64,000 nucleotides of DNA. Source: Celeribacter litoreus (GTDB taxonomy: Bacteria; Pseudomonadota; Alphaproteobacteria; Rhodobacterales; Rhodobacteraceae). The translations under genes and the position numbers were made by a program. The DNA lies in assembly GCF_020165855.1 (NCBI RefSeq), contig NZ_JAIUFY010000005.1, positions 1 to 64,000 of the forward strand, read 5' to 3'. Under the pieces are notes generated by a model that saw only the letters and a program-made list of their open reading frames with translations, did not search any database and had not been told where the DNA came from. How positions within the stretch are numbered: the first letter of the stretch is position 1; every line of letters begins with the position of its first letter. Shown here in pieces: positions 1 through 8,537 of the stretch.

Positions 1-1
1 C

Positions 2-79
2 GCTCAAGGCGCCGACGAAGGAAAAACCCAAACTTTCCCCGTCAAAATCGACGGGCAGGCCGTGCTGATCGGCCTGTAA
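2..79 (+). CDS. nirD: NirD-like nitrite reductase small subunit, C-terminal end (partial)
   Basis: Only the last 25 residues and the stop are in the window; the gene enters from the left edge. The tail AQGADEGKTQTFPVKIDG followed by a short hydrophobic end resembles the C-terminus of the Rieske-like small subunit of assimilatory NADH-nitrite reductase, which typically ends in a GADEG-x-FPVK-G-L pattern. The formate/nitrite channel gene immediately downstream fits a nirB-nirD-transporter operon. The fragment is short, so the call rests on the tail pattern plus context. The alternative is another small ferredoxin-like protein. Confidence 0.6.
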   Translation, partial: AQGADEGKTQTFPVKIDGQAVLIGL

Positions 80-110
80 TACCTAAAACCCGGAAAAAAA
101 CTGGGAAAAA

Positions 111-134
111 TGCGTTGCAGAAAAATGTAACGCA
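111..134. repeat. Imperfect inverted repeat between nirD and the nitrite channel gene
   Basis: Arms TGCGTTGCA and TGTAACGCA (8 of 9 paired) flank a 6-base A-rich loop. It lies in the 124-base gap before the channel gene. It could be an mRNA hairpin or a regulator site. No T-run follows, so a terminator is unlikely. Confidence 0.3.
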
Positions 135-203
135 AACGGCTTTCCTTTGTCTGGCGGCAGAGGGGAGATCAATCGTGGAAAAGTCAAAAACAGGGACAGT
201 TCA

Positions 204-1043
204 ATGGCTTATGTACAACCAAAGGAATTCGCCGCCAAAATGGTCGATGCGGGTGAATCCAAAATCTTCATGGCGACCAAAGACACTCTGATCCGTGCTT
301 ACATGGCCGGTGCAATTCTCGCACTTGCTGCTGCTTTCGCGGTGACCATCGCAGTGAACACCGGCAACTTCCTCGTTGCTTCGCTGCTCTTCCCCGTCGG
401 GTTCTGCACCCTCTATCTTTTGGGCTTCGACCTCCTCACCGGTGTTTTCACCCTCGCGCCGCTCGCAGTGATCGCGAAACGTCCGGGCTGCACCTGGAAA
501 GGCGTTTTCCGCAACTGGGGTCTCGTATTCTGCGGCAACTTCGCAGGTGCAATGACCACTGCAATCCTGATGGCGATCGTGTTCACCACTGGTTTCTCTC
601 AAGAACCAAATGCGGTTGGTCAGAAGATCGGTTCCATCGGTGAAGCCCGTACGCTCGGTTACGCTGCTGCTGGCGGCGCAGGCCTCCTGACCGTGTTCAC
701 CCGTGCAGTTCTCTGCAACTGGATGGTGTCCACCGGTGTTGTGGCTGCAATGATGTCCAACTCCGTCTCCGGGAAAATCATGGCCATGTGGATGCCGATC
801 CTTGTGTTCTTCTATCTCGGCTTCGAGCACTCCATCGTGAACATGTTCCTCTTCCCGTCGGGCATCATGCTGGGTGGTGAGTTCACCTGGGCTGACTACT
901 TCATCTACAACGAGATCCCTGTTGTTTTGGGTAACCTCGTTGGTGGTCTGACCTTCGTCGGCGGCATGATCTACGCAACGCACTTCAAAGAGTCGCCGAA
1001 GCGTAACGCCACTGTCGCAGCTGACGCGATGCCGGCTGAATAA
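204..1043 (+). CDS. Formate/nitrite transporter family channel (NirC-like)
   Basis: Inner-membrane FNT channel of 279 residues, likely carrying nitrite for assimilation. Hydrophobic segments run throughout, consistent with six membrane helices. The family signature GFEHSIVNMFLFP with the conserved pore histidine is present, as are RAVLCNWMVS and GNLVGG. The start at 204 (MAYVQPKEF) is preferred over the upstream in-frame start at 147, because the extra 19 residues are polar and unlike the family; a weak GGGACA lies just upstream. It follows the NirD tail and is closed by a terminator, so it is probably the last gene of a nirBD operon. NirC rather than FocA is inferred from the neighbours. Confidence 0.88.
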   Translation: MAYVQPKEFAAKMVDAGESKIFMATKDTLIRAYMAGAILALAAAFAVTIAVNTGNFLVASLLFPVGFCTLYLLGFDLLTGVFTLAPLAVIAKRPGCTWKGVFRNWGLVFCGNFAGAMTTAILMAIVFTTGFSQEPNAVGQKIGSIGEARTLGYAAAGGAGLLTVFTRAVLCNWMVSTGVVAAMMSNSVSGKIMAMWMPILVFFYLGFEHSIVNMFLFPSGIMLGGEFTWADYFIYNEIPVVLGNLVGGLTFVGGMIYATHFKESPKRNATVAADAMPAE

Positions 1044-1060
1044 TCGGATTTCCCCGATCA

Positions 1061-1089
1061 GGCCCCGCTTTTGCGGGGCCTGTCTTCTC
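1061..1089 (+). terminator. Rho-independent terminator after the nitrite channel gene
   Basis: A GGCCCCGC stem with a TTTT loop pairs with GCGGGGCC and is followed by a T-rich tract. It lies 18 bases past the stop codon and only 25 bases before the next ATG, so the kinase-phosphatase gene may depend on read-through or a promoter in the channel gene. Confidence 0.8.
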
Positions 1090-1104
1090 TAGGGAGGCCA
1101 AGCG

Positions 1105-2826
1105 ATGCCGAAGGATGTAGCCCCGTTGACACTGACAGTCTCAATCGGCCGCTACTCGGACGCGGGCCGGAAACCTGAAAACCAGGATTGCTGTGGCGCA
1201 CGTATTCCGGAGGGGAGTGAACTCTCTCTGAAAGGGATCACGCTCGCAGTCGCAGACGGAATTTCCTCCAGTGAGATTAGCCTAGAAGCCTCGGAAGCGA
1301 GTGTTCAGGCTCTCCTGACAGATTACTACGCAACGTCCGACGCTTGGACCGCGCGGACCGCAGCCACGACTGTTATCTCTGCGATGAATGCGTGGCTCTA
1401 TGGGCAGAACGTGTCGCTCGGCGACATGAATGTCGGAAAGATTTGCACCCTCTCGGCTTTGATCCTCAAAGGGCGCGACGGGCACATATTTCACCTCGGC
1501 GACAGCCGTGTCAGCCGTTTGATTGATGGCTCTCTCGAACCACTGACTGTTGATCACAGGACAGTTCTCTCGAACGAGGAGAGCTATCTCGCGCGTGGCA
1601 TGGGCCTCGATGCGCAGGTGATGGTCGATTACCGGCGCGTTTCGCTCACGGAAGGTGAGGTTTTCGTTCTGACGACCGATGGTGTCCATGAGGTCATTGA
1701 TGCCGAGGACGTCAAGGCTGCGCTCGAAGAGCCTGATCTCGATGCGGCTGCCAAGCGGCTCGGCCAGATCGCTTTTGACAAAGGGTCGGATGACAATCTC
1801 ACAGTCATGCTCGCGCAGGTGGAGACGCTGCCCGAGGGAGAAGATGCCCTCGAACTAGACCTTGCGAAGCTCCCGCTTCCCGCGCTGCCAAAGGCGGGTG
1901 AGGTCATTGATGGATTTCGCATCCTGCGGCCCGTCAATTCGACGGCGCGGTCGCACGTCTATCTGGCCGAGGGGTTGGATGGCGGCAAAGTCGCGCTCAA
2001 AATTCCGACGGTCGAAATGGCGGATGATGCCGCCTATCTCAATCGTTTCGTTTTAGAAGAGTGGATCGCACGACGTTTGTCGTCCTCTCATGTGCTGCGC
2101 GCCGCAAAGGGGCCGGAGACGCGCACGGCGCTTTATGTTGTTACCGAATGGGTTGAGGGGCGGACGCTCCGGCAGTGGATGGATGACCATCCGGAGCCGG
2201 ATCTCGACAAGGTCCGAGACATCATCAGCCAGATTGTCGTCGGCCTCCGCGCGTTCCATCGCAAGGAAATGCTCCATCAGGATCTGCGCCCCGAGAACAT
2301 AATGATCGACGACGACGGGACAGTAAAAATCATCGACCTCGGCTCGACCTCCGTCGCGGGTGTCGAGGAGGCAACTGCAGGTGTCCTCGGGCTTATGCCT
2401 GGCACGTTCCAATATACGGCTCCGGAGTATTTCTCTGGCGACTTTGTGACATGGCGCTCCGATCAATATTCACTCGGCGTGATCGCCTATGAACTTTTGA
2501 CAGGGCGGCTCCCCTACGGGGCCGAGGTCGCCCGCATTGAGAACCGTCGTGACCTTCTCCGGCTGAAATACCGACCAGCGCGGGACGACGAGAGTCCGGT
2601 GCCCGCGTGGATGGACGCGGCGCTCAAACGCGCGACGCAGCCGGAAGCGGGGCGTCGATACGATGCACTATCCGAATTCGTGGCAGAACTGAAACGACCA
2701 GGACAAACCTGGCAAGCTGCGCGACATGTGCCACTGATGGAAAAAAATCCGGTGCGCTTTTGGCAGGGGGTTTCGGCAGCACTCGCAGTGCTCTCGATCG
2801 CTCTGACCCTTCAATTACTGAACTGA
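1105..2826 (+). CDS. Bifunctional PP2C-type protein phosphatase / Ser-Thr protein kinase, membrane-anchored
   Basis: A 573-residue fusion. Residues about 10-240 form a PPM/PP2C phosphatase: ENQD motif with D28, VADG with D51, a HLGDSR strand, TTDGVHE, and GSDDN near the end. Residues about 268-530 form a Hanks-type kinase: ALKIP lysine K299, catalytic loop HQDLRPEN with D393, DLG with D411 in place of DFG, and an APE segment. HQD replaces the usual HRD. Residues about 551-572 are a single hydrophobic tail, suggesting a tail-anchored cytoplasmic enzyme. GGGAGG precedes the ATG. It sits between the nitrite channel and cyanase genes, which suggests reversible phosphorylation acts on inorganic-nitrogen uptake; the substrate is unknown. 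Confidence 0.9.
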   Translation: MPKDVAPLTLTVSIGRYSDAGRKPENQDCCGARIPEGSELSLKGITLAVADGISSSEISLEASEASVQALLTDYYATSDAWTARTAATTVISAMNAWLYGQNVSLGDMNVGKICTLSALILKGRDGHIFHLGDSRVSRLIDGSLEPLTVDHRTVLSNEESYLARGMGLDAQVMVDYRRVSLTEGEVFVLTTDGVHEVIDAEDVKAALEEPDLDAAAKRLGQIAFDKGSDDNLTVMLAQVETLPEGEDALELDLAKLPLPALPKAGEVIDGFRILRPVNSTARSHVYLAEGLDGGKVALKIPTVEMADDAAYLNRFVLEEWIARRLSSSHVLRAAKGPETRTALYVVTEWVEGRTLRQWMDDHPEPDLDKVRDIISQIVVGLRAFHRKEMLHQDLRPENIMIDDDGTVKIIDLGSTSVAGVEEATAGVLGLMPGTFQYTAPEYFSGDFVTWRSDQYSLGVIAYELLTGRLPYGAEVARIENRRDLLRLKYRPARDDESPVPAWMDAALKRATQPEAGRRYDALSEFVAELKRPGQTWQAARHVPLMEKNPVRFWQGVSAALAVLSIALTLQLLN

Positions 2827-2843
2827 CTGACAGGAGAGACACA

Positions 2844-3311
2844 ATGAAAGATATCATGATCGACGAACTGCTGACCAAAGAGGATGTCACTGCTCTCATC
2901 CTCATCGCGAAGAAGAAACAAGGCCTGACATGGGAAGGCATCGCCGAAACCATCGGCATGTCGCCCGTCTTCACCCACTCCGCATGCATGAGCATGAACG
3001 CCTTTCCACAGGACAAAGCCGAAGCTCTGGTTGCTGCGCTCGGTCTGCCTGCCGAGGCGGTTGATGTGCTGGTCGAGAGCCCGACGAAGACGTTTGATTA
3101 TACCGTTCCGACCGATCCATGCATCTATCGCTTCTACGAAATCGTCGGCGTCTACGGCCCGACGCTCAAGGCGCTGATCCACGAGAAATTCGGCGACGGC
3201 ATCATGTCCGCAATCGACTTCGACATGTCCGTCGAGCGCATCGAGAACCCGAAAGGCGACCGCGTCGAAGTCAAAATGTCCGGCAAATACCTGCAGTACA
3301 ACGCTTGGTAA
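2844..3311 (+). CDS. cynS: Cyanate hydratase (cyanase)
   Basis: Cytosolic enzyme that breaks cyanate down with bicarbonate to ammonia and CO2, giving the cell nitrogen and detoxifying cyanate. The 155-residue length matches the family. The N-terminal helical part (about 1-85) is followed by the catalytic domain. R96 and E99 in YRFYE and S122 in IMSAIDF fall at the same positions as the catalytic triad of the E. coli enzyme. The ATG at 2844 has GGAGAG upstream; a longer open frame from 2607 lies over the kinase gene and is not used. It begins 17 bases after the kinase-phosphatase stop, so the two are probably co-transcribed. Confidence 0.96.
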   Translation: MKDIMIDELLTKEDVTALILIAKKKQGLTWEGIAETIGMSPVFTHSACMSMNAFPQDKAEALVAALGLPAEAVDVLVESPTKTFDYTVPTDPCIYRFYEIVGVYGPTLKALIHEKFGDGIMSAIDFDMSVERIENPKGDRVEVKMSGKYLQYNAW

Positions 3312-3340
3312 GTGCCTTTGGCATACATTAGATCAGGATT

Positions 3341-3371
3341 GGCCCGGAGCATGATGCCCCGGGCCTTTTTG
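3341..3371 (+). terminator. Rho-independent terminator after cynS
   Basis: GGCCCGG pairs with CCGGGCC and is followed by TTTTTGT. It ends the nitrogen operon and abuts the convergent pump gene. Confidence 0.85.
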
Positions 3372-3373
3372 TA

Positions 3374-6300
3374 TTAAGAAGCTCTGCGCGCGTTCTTGTC
3401 TGCGACATAGCGCACGAGCACATAGAATGCGGGGACGAGGAAGATGCCGATAAATGTCGCTGTCGCCATCCCGCCCAAGACGCCAAAGCCGATGGCGTTC
3501 TGTGCCTTCGCACCCGCTCCCGTTGCCGTGGCGAGCGGAAGCACGCCGAGCATGAATGCGAGCGAGGTCATCAGGATCGGGCGAAGACGAAGGCGTGCTG
3601 CTTCAATCGCCGCATCGACGGTCTTGCGCCCTTTCTCTTCAAGGTCTTTCGCGAACTCGACGATCAGGATCGCGTTCTTCGCGGCGAGGCCGATGGTCGT
3701 CAGGATGCCGACTTTGAAGTAAACGTCATTCGACTGATCAAAAAGCCACGCAAAGAGCAGGGCGCCAAAGACCCCGACCGGCACGGCAAGCATGACGGAG
3801 AACGGGATGCTCCAGCTTTCGTAGAGGGCCGCGAGGCAGAGAAAGACGACGAGCACAGACAGGGCATAGAGATACGGCGCCTGATTGCCGGACTGTCGTT
3901 CCTGATAGGACAGGCCCGTCCACGCGACGCCGTAGCCGCCGTCGAGGCTTTCAGCGAGCTCCTGAATGGCGTCCATGGCTTCGCCTGAACTGACGCCTGA
4001 TGCGGGAGACCCGGAAATCTCGATGGAGCTGATGGCATCCATCCGAGACAGGGACGGCGCATTCGACACCCATTCCGTCGTGACGAAGGATGAGAAGGGA
4101 ACCATTTCGCCCGACGTATTGCGCGCATACCAGCTTTCGATGTCCTCGGGCTGCATCCGATAGGCCGCGTCGGCCATCACGATCACGGGCCGCAAAGAGC
4201 CGTTCAGGTCGAAGTCATTCACGGATCGCCCGGCAAAGATTGTCGACAGGATGGAGTTCACTTCGCTCACCGAGACGCCAAAGCTCTCTGCCTTTTGTTG
4301 GTCAATGATAAGTTTAAGGACAGCTTCGTTTTCGGTGCCGGACACATTGATGTTCTGGAACCGTCCGTCCGCATCCGCAATCGTTTCGAGTTCTTCCGCC
4401 GCCGCGCGCAGGGCCTCAACGCCATTGCTCGCGTAGTCCACGAGTTGCATTGAGAAGCCCGACGTATTGCCGAGGCCCTGAATGGCAGGCGGCTGCATGA
4501 ACATCACCGAGCCAGCGCGCAGCCCCGCAAATTTCGCCGTGGCGCGACCTGCGATGGAGGAGGCGGAGAGGTTATCATCTTCGCGCTCATCGAAGTCTTT
4601 GAGTTTCACAAAGATCATCGCGGTGTTCTGACCAGACCCTCCGAAGCCGAAACCGAGCGTTGCGAAGGTCGTCTCAACGGCGTCGCTTTCCTCGTTGAGA
4701 AGGTAATTTTCGACCTGCTCAACGACTTGTTGGGTCTGCGGTGTCGTTGAGCCCTCGGAGAGGTTCACCATCACCATAAGAACGCCTTGGTCCTCTTGCG
4801 GCAGGAAGGACGACGGCAGCTTTGAGTAGAGGCCCCAAGCGCCGAGAACGAGTGCTAGTAGGACGCCGAGCATGAGAACCGGTTTCTTCAAAATCCGCGA
4901 CACGCCTGATGTGTAGGCATTGTTTGCGCGGTCGAAATTCCGGTTGAACCAACGCGCAGGGGCGATCCCTTCGTTCTCCTTTGAGGGCTTCAGAATTGTT
5001 GCGCACAAGGCAGGCGTGAGGATGAGGGCGACCAATGCCGAGAGGGCCATCGCGCTAATGATCGTGACAGAGAACTGACGATAGATCACGCCGGTCGAAC
5101 CGCCGAAGAAGGCCATCGGCAGGAAAACCGCAGACAGAACGAGGGCGATCCCGACCAGTGCGCCGGTGATCTCGCTCATACTTTTCTCGGTGGCAGGCAG
5201 CGGTGCGAGGCCCTCGTCCTCAATCGTGCGTTCTACGTTCTCCACCACCACAATTGCATCATCGACCAAGAGACCGATGGCGAGCACCATTGCGAACATG
5301 GTCAGGGTGTTGATCGAATAGCCGAGGACCGCGAGCACTGCGAAGGTGCCCGCGAGCACGACGGGAACGGCGATGATTGGAATGATCGTCGCACGCCATT
5401 TTTGCAGGAACACGAGGATCACGAGGAACACGAGCGCAACCGCTTCGATCAGGGTGTGATAGACCTTTTCGATTGAGAGTTCGACGAACGGGGAGGTGTC
5501 ATAGGCGTAGGCGAACTCGACGCCTTCGGGCAGGGAGGCTTCGAGTTCCGAGAGCGTTGCACGCACCGCTTGGGCCGTATCGACCGCGTTTGCGCCCGTC
5601 GCGAGGTTGACGCCAAAGCCGGAGGCATTCTCGCCGTTGAAACGGGCGTCTGAGCCATATGACTCTTGCCCAATCTCGATATCAGCTACATCGCCCAAGA
5701 GAACGGTGCTGCCGTCTTCCTCGGTTGTGAGGAGTATATTCTCGAATTCGGCCACGGAGGTGAGCTGGCTCTGGGCCGTGATCGTGGCGGTGAACTGTTG
5801 TCCGGTCACAACGGGTTGCGCGCCCAAGGTCCCGACGGACACCGTGCTGTTTTGGGCCTGCACCGCACTTGTCACATCGGCGGGCGTCAGGTTGTATTGC
5901 GCGAGGCGAAGAGGATCGAGCCAGATTCGCATAGCGTAGCCGGAACCAAAGCTATTGATGCCGCCGACACCCTCGGTCCGCTGTACCGGACCGGACACCT
6001 GATTTTCCATGATGTTGCCGAGTTCAACCGTCGAATAGCTCCCGTCGGTAGACACAATCGCGCCGATCATCAGGATCGAAGACGTCGAACGCGACACGCG
6101 CACGCCGGAGGATTGTACGGTGTCCGGCAGCTGGCTTTCGACCTGTGAGATTTTTGATTGGACCTCGTTTTGCGCGTCGACCGGATCGACGCTTTCGCCA
6201 AACACGAGCGAGATAGACGACGAACTCTCGCGCGAAGTGCTCTGCATGTAGAGCACGCCATCGAGGCCGGTAAGGGCGTCTTCCATGACAGACGTCACAG

Positions 6301-6478
6301 AGTTTTCGACCGCGTCGGCAGTCGCGCCCGAATAGCTCGCGGAGATGCGGACAGTCGTTGGGGCGATGTCCGGATATTGGGAGACGGGAAGTTGTGTGAA
6401 GGCGAAGGCTCCGGCGAGTGCCGTGACGATGGCCAGCACCCAAGCGAAGACGGGGCGGTGGATGAAAAAGCGCACCAT
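3374..6478 (-). CDS. HAE1-type RND multidrug efflux permease
   Basis: Inner-membrane proton-driven drug exporter of 1034 residues, close to AcrB length. It starts MVRFFIHRPVFAWV, typical of the family; 17 more residues upstream (from 6529) lie inside the preceding gene and are discarded. The proton-relay pair D406-D407 is in LLVDDAIVVVENVER, and the second-half relay lysine is in GLAAKNAILIVEF. Two large periplasmic loops (about 30-335 and 560-870) separate the two membrane halves. It begins 4 bases after its adaptor gene, so the two form one operon. No outer-membrane channel or regulator gene lies beside it; it probably borrows a TolC encoded elsewhere. Confidence 0.95.
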   Translation of the reverse strand: MVRFFIHRPVFAWVLAIVTALAGAFAFTQLPVSQYPDIAPTTVRISASYSGATADAVENSVTSVMEDALTGLDGVLYMQSTSRESSSSISLVFGESVDPVDAQNEVQSKISQVESQLPDTVQSSGVRVSRSTSSILMIGAIVSTDGSYSTVELGNIMENQVSGPVQRTEGVGGINSFGSGYAMRIWLDPLRLAQYNLTPADVTSAVQAQNSTVSVGTLGAQPVVTGQQFTATITAQSQLTSVAEFENILLTTEEDGSTVLLGDVADIEIGQESYGSDARFNGENASGFGVNLATGANAVDTAQAVRATLSELEASLPEGVEFAYAYDTSPFVELSIEKVYHTLIEAVALVFLVILVFLQKWRATIIPIIAVPVVLAGTFAVLAVLGYSINTLTMFAMVLAIGLLVDDAIVVVENVERTIEDEGLAPLPATEKSMSEITGALVGIALVLSAVFLPMAFFGGSTGVIYRQFSVTIISAMALSALVALILTPALCATILKPSKENEGIAPARWFNRNFDRANNAYTSGVSRILKKPVLMLGVLLALVLGAWGLYSKLPSSFLPQEDQGVLMVMVNLSEGSTTPQTQQVVEQVENYLLNEESDAVETTFATLGFGFGGSGQNTAMIFVKLKDFDEREDDNLSASSIAGRATAKFAGLRAGSVMFMQPPAIQGLGNTSGFSMQLVDYASNGVEALRAAAEELETIADADGRFQNINVSGTENEAVLKLIIDQQKAESFGVSVSEVNSILSTIFAGRSVNDFDLNGSLRPVIVMADAAYRMQPEDIESWYARNTSGEMVPFSSFVTTEWVSNAPSLSRMDAISSIEISGSPASGVSSGEAMDAIQELAESLDGGYGVAWTGLSYQERQSGNQAPYLYALSVLVVFLCLAALYESWSIPFSVMLAVPVGVFGALLFAWLFDQSNDVYFKVGILTTIGLAAKNAILIVEFAKDLEEKGRKTVDAAIEAARLRLRPILMTSLAFMLGVLPLATATGAGAKAQNAIGFGVLGGMATATFIGIFLVPAFYVLVRYVADKNARRAS

Positions 6479-6482
6479 GGTC

Positions 6483-7640
6483 TTATTCGCTTTCCGCGGT
6501 CTCGGCGTCTTCGACAACGCCTTCGGCATTGATGATCACCGGAACCGTCGTGATCTCTGCACCGTCTCGGAGGTTCGAGAGGCCTTCGAGAATGACCTGA
6601 TCACCTGCCTCAATCCCATCGGTTACGATCCATGCGTTCTGGTAGCTGCCGCTGTAGGTCAGCGTAACTTGCTCTGCCTTGCCGTCCTGCGCGACAAAGG
6701 CTGTCAACGTGCCGTCTGACTGACGGGTCGTGGCGCGTTGCGGAACGAGGATGGCTTGGGTCGTTCCGAGCGTGATGTCCACGCGGAGGAATTGGCCGGG
6801 CAGGATCATGCGGTCGGGATTGGGGAATTCGAAGCGCAGATCAATGGTGCCTGTGGTGGTGGAGACAGTCACACCTGGCGTGACCAGCGTCCCCTTTTCC
6901 ACCGAAACGTCGCCATTTTCGAGCGTGAGTTCGACATCCAATTCCTCACCCGGTGACAGGCTGCCGTCGGAGAAAAGCTCTCGAATCCGCATACGGCGCG
7001 CAGAACTTTCGGAAACATCGACATAGATTGGGTCGAGGCGGGTAACGGTGGTGAGGGTGTCGCTCTGGTTCGCGGTGACAAGAGAGCCAACCGAGAATTG
7101 CGCAACGTCGGGAATGCCGGTGATCGGGCTGGTGATGTCGACACGCGCCAGATTAAGTTGAGCGGTCTGGAGGGAGGCTTCCGCGCTTTTCACCTCTGCT
7201 TTCGCTTGTGCAAGCGTGGCGCGGGCGGCTTCGAGTTCGGACGTCGAAGCCCCGACACCTTCGAGTTTGGCGTAACGATCATAGCTCGCCTGCGCGGTGC
7301 TGAGGCCGGCCTCTGCGCTGTCGCGCGCGGCCTCGGCGGAGGCGAGGGCTGCCTCGTAAGTCTCGGAATCGAGGCGGAACAGGACGTCACCACTCGAAAC
7401 CGGTCGCCCGGGCGTATAAACGATCTCTTCGATCAACCCTTCGACGCGGGGACGGATTTCCGTTTCCTCATAGGCCACTGCACGACCGGGCAGCGTAATT
7501 GTGAAGGGCACATCGGCGACACTGACCTCCATCACACCGACTTCGGTGGGACCTGAGTTCATTCCGGGAAAGCCCTGAGAAAAAACGGGTTGTCCTGCGG
7601 TGGCGGCGAGCAGTGCCGCGAGTGCAATCATTTTGCGCAT
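6483..7640 (-). CDS. RND efflux periplasmic adaptor (membrane fusion protein, AcrA/MexA-like)
   Basis: A 385-residue periplasmic adaptor that links the RND pump to an outer-membrane channel. Residues 1-21 form a signal peptide ending near VFSQG; no lipobox cysteine is present, so it is not obviously a lipoprotein like AcrA. A split lipoyl domain (GLIEEIVYTPGRPVSSGDVLF and ITSPITGIPDVAQ) brackets an alanine-rich coiled-coil hairpin at about 97-165, then beta-barrel and membrane-proximal domains. AAAGGA lies upstream of the ATG. First gene of the pump operon. Confidence 0.93.
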   Translation of the reverse strand: MRKMIALAALLAATAGQPVFSQGFPGMNSGPTEVGVMEVSVADVPFTITLPGRAVAYEETEIRPRVEGLIEEIVYTPGRPVSSGDVLFRLDSETYEAALASAEAARDSAEAGLSTAQASYDRYAKLEGVGASTSELEAARATLAQAKAEVKSAEASLQTAQLNLARVDITSPITGIPDVAQFSVGSLVTANQSDTLTTVTRLDPIYVDVSESSARRMRIRELFSDGSLSPGEELDVELTLENGDVSVEKGTLVTPGVTVSTTTGTIDLRFEFPNPDRMILPGQFLRVDITLGTTQAILVPQRATTRQSDGTLTAFVAQDGKAEQVTLTYSGSYQNAWIVTDGIEAGDQVILEGLSNLRDGAEITTVPVIINAEGVVEDAETAESE

Positions 7641-7750
7641 GTCGTGTCCTTTGTCCCTGTGCGTTTCAGAGAGGCCGTGCGTTGAGACCTTTGAGGTTGA
7701 ACGCGCATGTGCCGCACTTCAGTCTGGGCGATTTTCGCAACTGGACTGTG

Positions 7751-7782
7751 TAGAAAAAGCCGTGATGCGGGGGCACCACGGC
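7751..7782 (-). terminator. Terminator for the YqjD/YqjE-like operon
   Basis: On the minus strand the stem GCCGTG/CACGGC is followed by TTTTTCT. It lies 30-60 bases beyond the stop of the YqjE-like gene, in the 171-base gap before the pump operon. The rest of this gap should hold the pump promoter, but I cannot mark it. Confidence 0.6.
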
Positions 7783-7811
7783 TATCATACCCCCAGTCGG
7801 GCAAATTTACT

Positions 7812-8138
7812 TTATTTGCGGACATGCCCTCGCGCGGAGTATCCGGCGCCAAGCCCTTCTAGAAACGCCTGAGAAACGAGGCCCATCGGGCTCGGTTGCT
7901 CCGGCGGCGGGGCCGGTTGTCGTTTCACGCGCGTGGCGGCCAAAGTCAGCAATGCCGCACCTGTGTAGACACACCCGATGATCAAGGCTGCGTTTGCAGT
8001 GCCCTGTAGGTCAACGAGCAAAATCCACGCCGCGAGGGTGAGGAACCCCAATCCGATGATCAACAGCAACCCGCCAGCCAGACCAAGAGTGGTCCGTCGT
8101 GCGAGATCTTGCGCTTTCTCTGCAAGAGGAATGCCCAT
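7812..8138 (-). CDS. YqjE-like / phage-holin-family small membrane protein
   Basis: A 108-residue protein with two hydrophobic helices (about 19-40 and 48-67) between a basic amphipathic N-terminus and a proline-rich linker. The layout fits the Actinobacterial holin-X/YqjE group of inner-membrane proteins of unknown function; nothing here suggests a lytic phage role. It starts 2 bases after the YqjD-like gene, copying the yqjD-yqjE pairing seen in many proteobacteria. The divergent EcfG-type promoter upstream of the pair puts it in the general stress regulon. Confidence 0.7.
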   Translation of the reverse strand: MGIPLAEKAQDLARRTTLGLAGGLLLIIGLGFLTLAAWILLVDLQGTANAALIIGCVYTGAALLTLAATRVKRQPAPPPEQPSPMGLVSQAFLEGLGAGYSARGHVRK

Positions 8139-8140
8139 CG

Positions 8141-8461
8141 TTATTTCCGGTTCGCGAGAAGCCCAACAACAAAACCTGCAGCCGCAGCGATACCCATGGC
8201 CGCAGCGGGGTTCTCGCGGACTTTGTCTTCGGTCTTGTGATATGTGTCTTCGGCTTTCTCAGCCGCTTTCTCGGCACCCTCAGTCGCTCGCGCCTGAAGT
8301 TGGTGCACTTTGTTGCGCATGTTGTCGGAAATCTCGCTTCCCTTGGCCTCGCCAACGCCTTTGAGCGTTTGGGTCAGGGCGTGGATGTCTGCCTTCAAAA
8401 CATCCATTTCCTTACGCAGGTCATCGAGGGTCGGCTCAGTCTTTTTAGCAGCTTGTGCCAT
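8141..8461 (-). CDS. YqjD/ElaB-like DUF883 family protein
   Basis: A 106-residue protein: a long charged coiled-coil region (about 10-80) rich in Ala, Glu and Lys, then ENPAAAMG and one C-terminal hydrophobic helix ending GLLANRK. This is the signature of DUF883 proteins such as YqjD and ElaB, which are tail-anchored in the inner membrane and bind ribosomes in stationary phase in E. coli; that role is known for the family, not shown here. AAAGGAG precedes the ATG. Transcription is probably from the EcfG-like promoter at 8491-8515. Confidence 0.82.
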   Translation of the reverse strand: MAQAAKKTEPTLDDLRKEMDVLKADIHALTQTLKGVGEAKGSEISDNMRNKVHQLQARATEGAEKAAEKAEDTYHKTEDKVRENPAAAMGIAAAAGFVVGLLANRK

Positions 8462-8490
8462 TAGAAATCTCCTTTGTCTGTTACCGATTC

Positions 8491-8515
8491 AACGGGCTCA
8501 GAGAGGGATTGTTCC
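8491..8515 (-). promoter_or_regulatory. EcfG-type (general stress) promoter for the YqjD/YqjE pair
   Basis: On the minus strand GGAAC (8515-8511), 16 bases, then CGTT (8494-8491). This matches the alphaproteobacterial EcfG consensus GGAAC-N16/17-CGTT. It lies 30 bases before the YqjD-like start. Confidence 0.75.
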
Positions 8516-8537
8516 AAATTATTTCGAACTTGTTTTT

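Noticed and set aside
201-983. 260-residue minus-strand open frame over the nitrite channel gene
   Set aside because: It mirrors the channel gene, is rich in His, Glu and Asp as expected for antisense of a membrane protein, and has no ribosome site.
7812-8138. Phage lysis function for the holin-like gene
   Set aside because: It has no endolysin or other phage neighbours. It is paired with a YqjD-like gene under a stress promoter, as in non-phage yqjD-yqjE loci.
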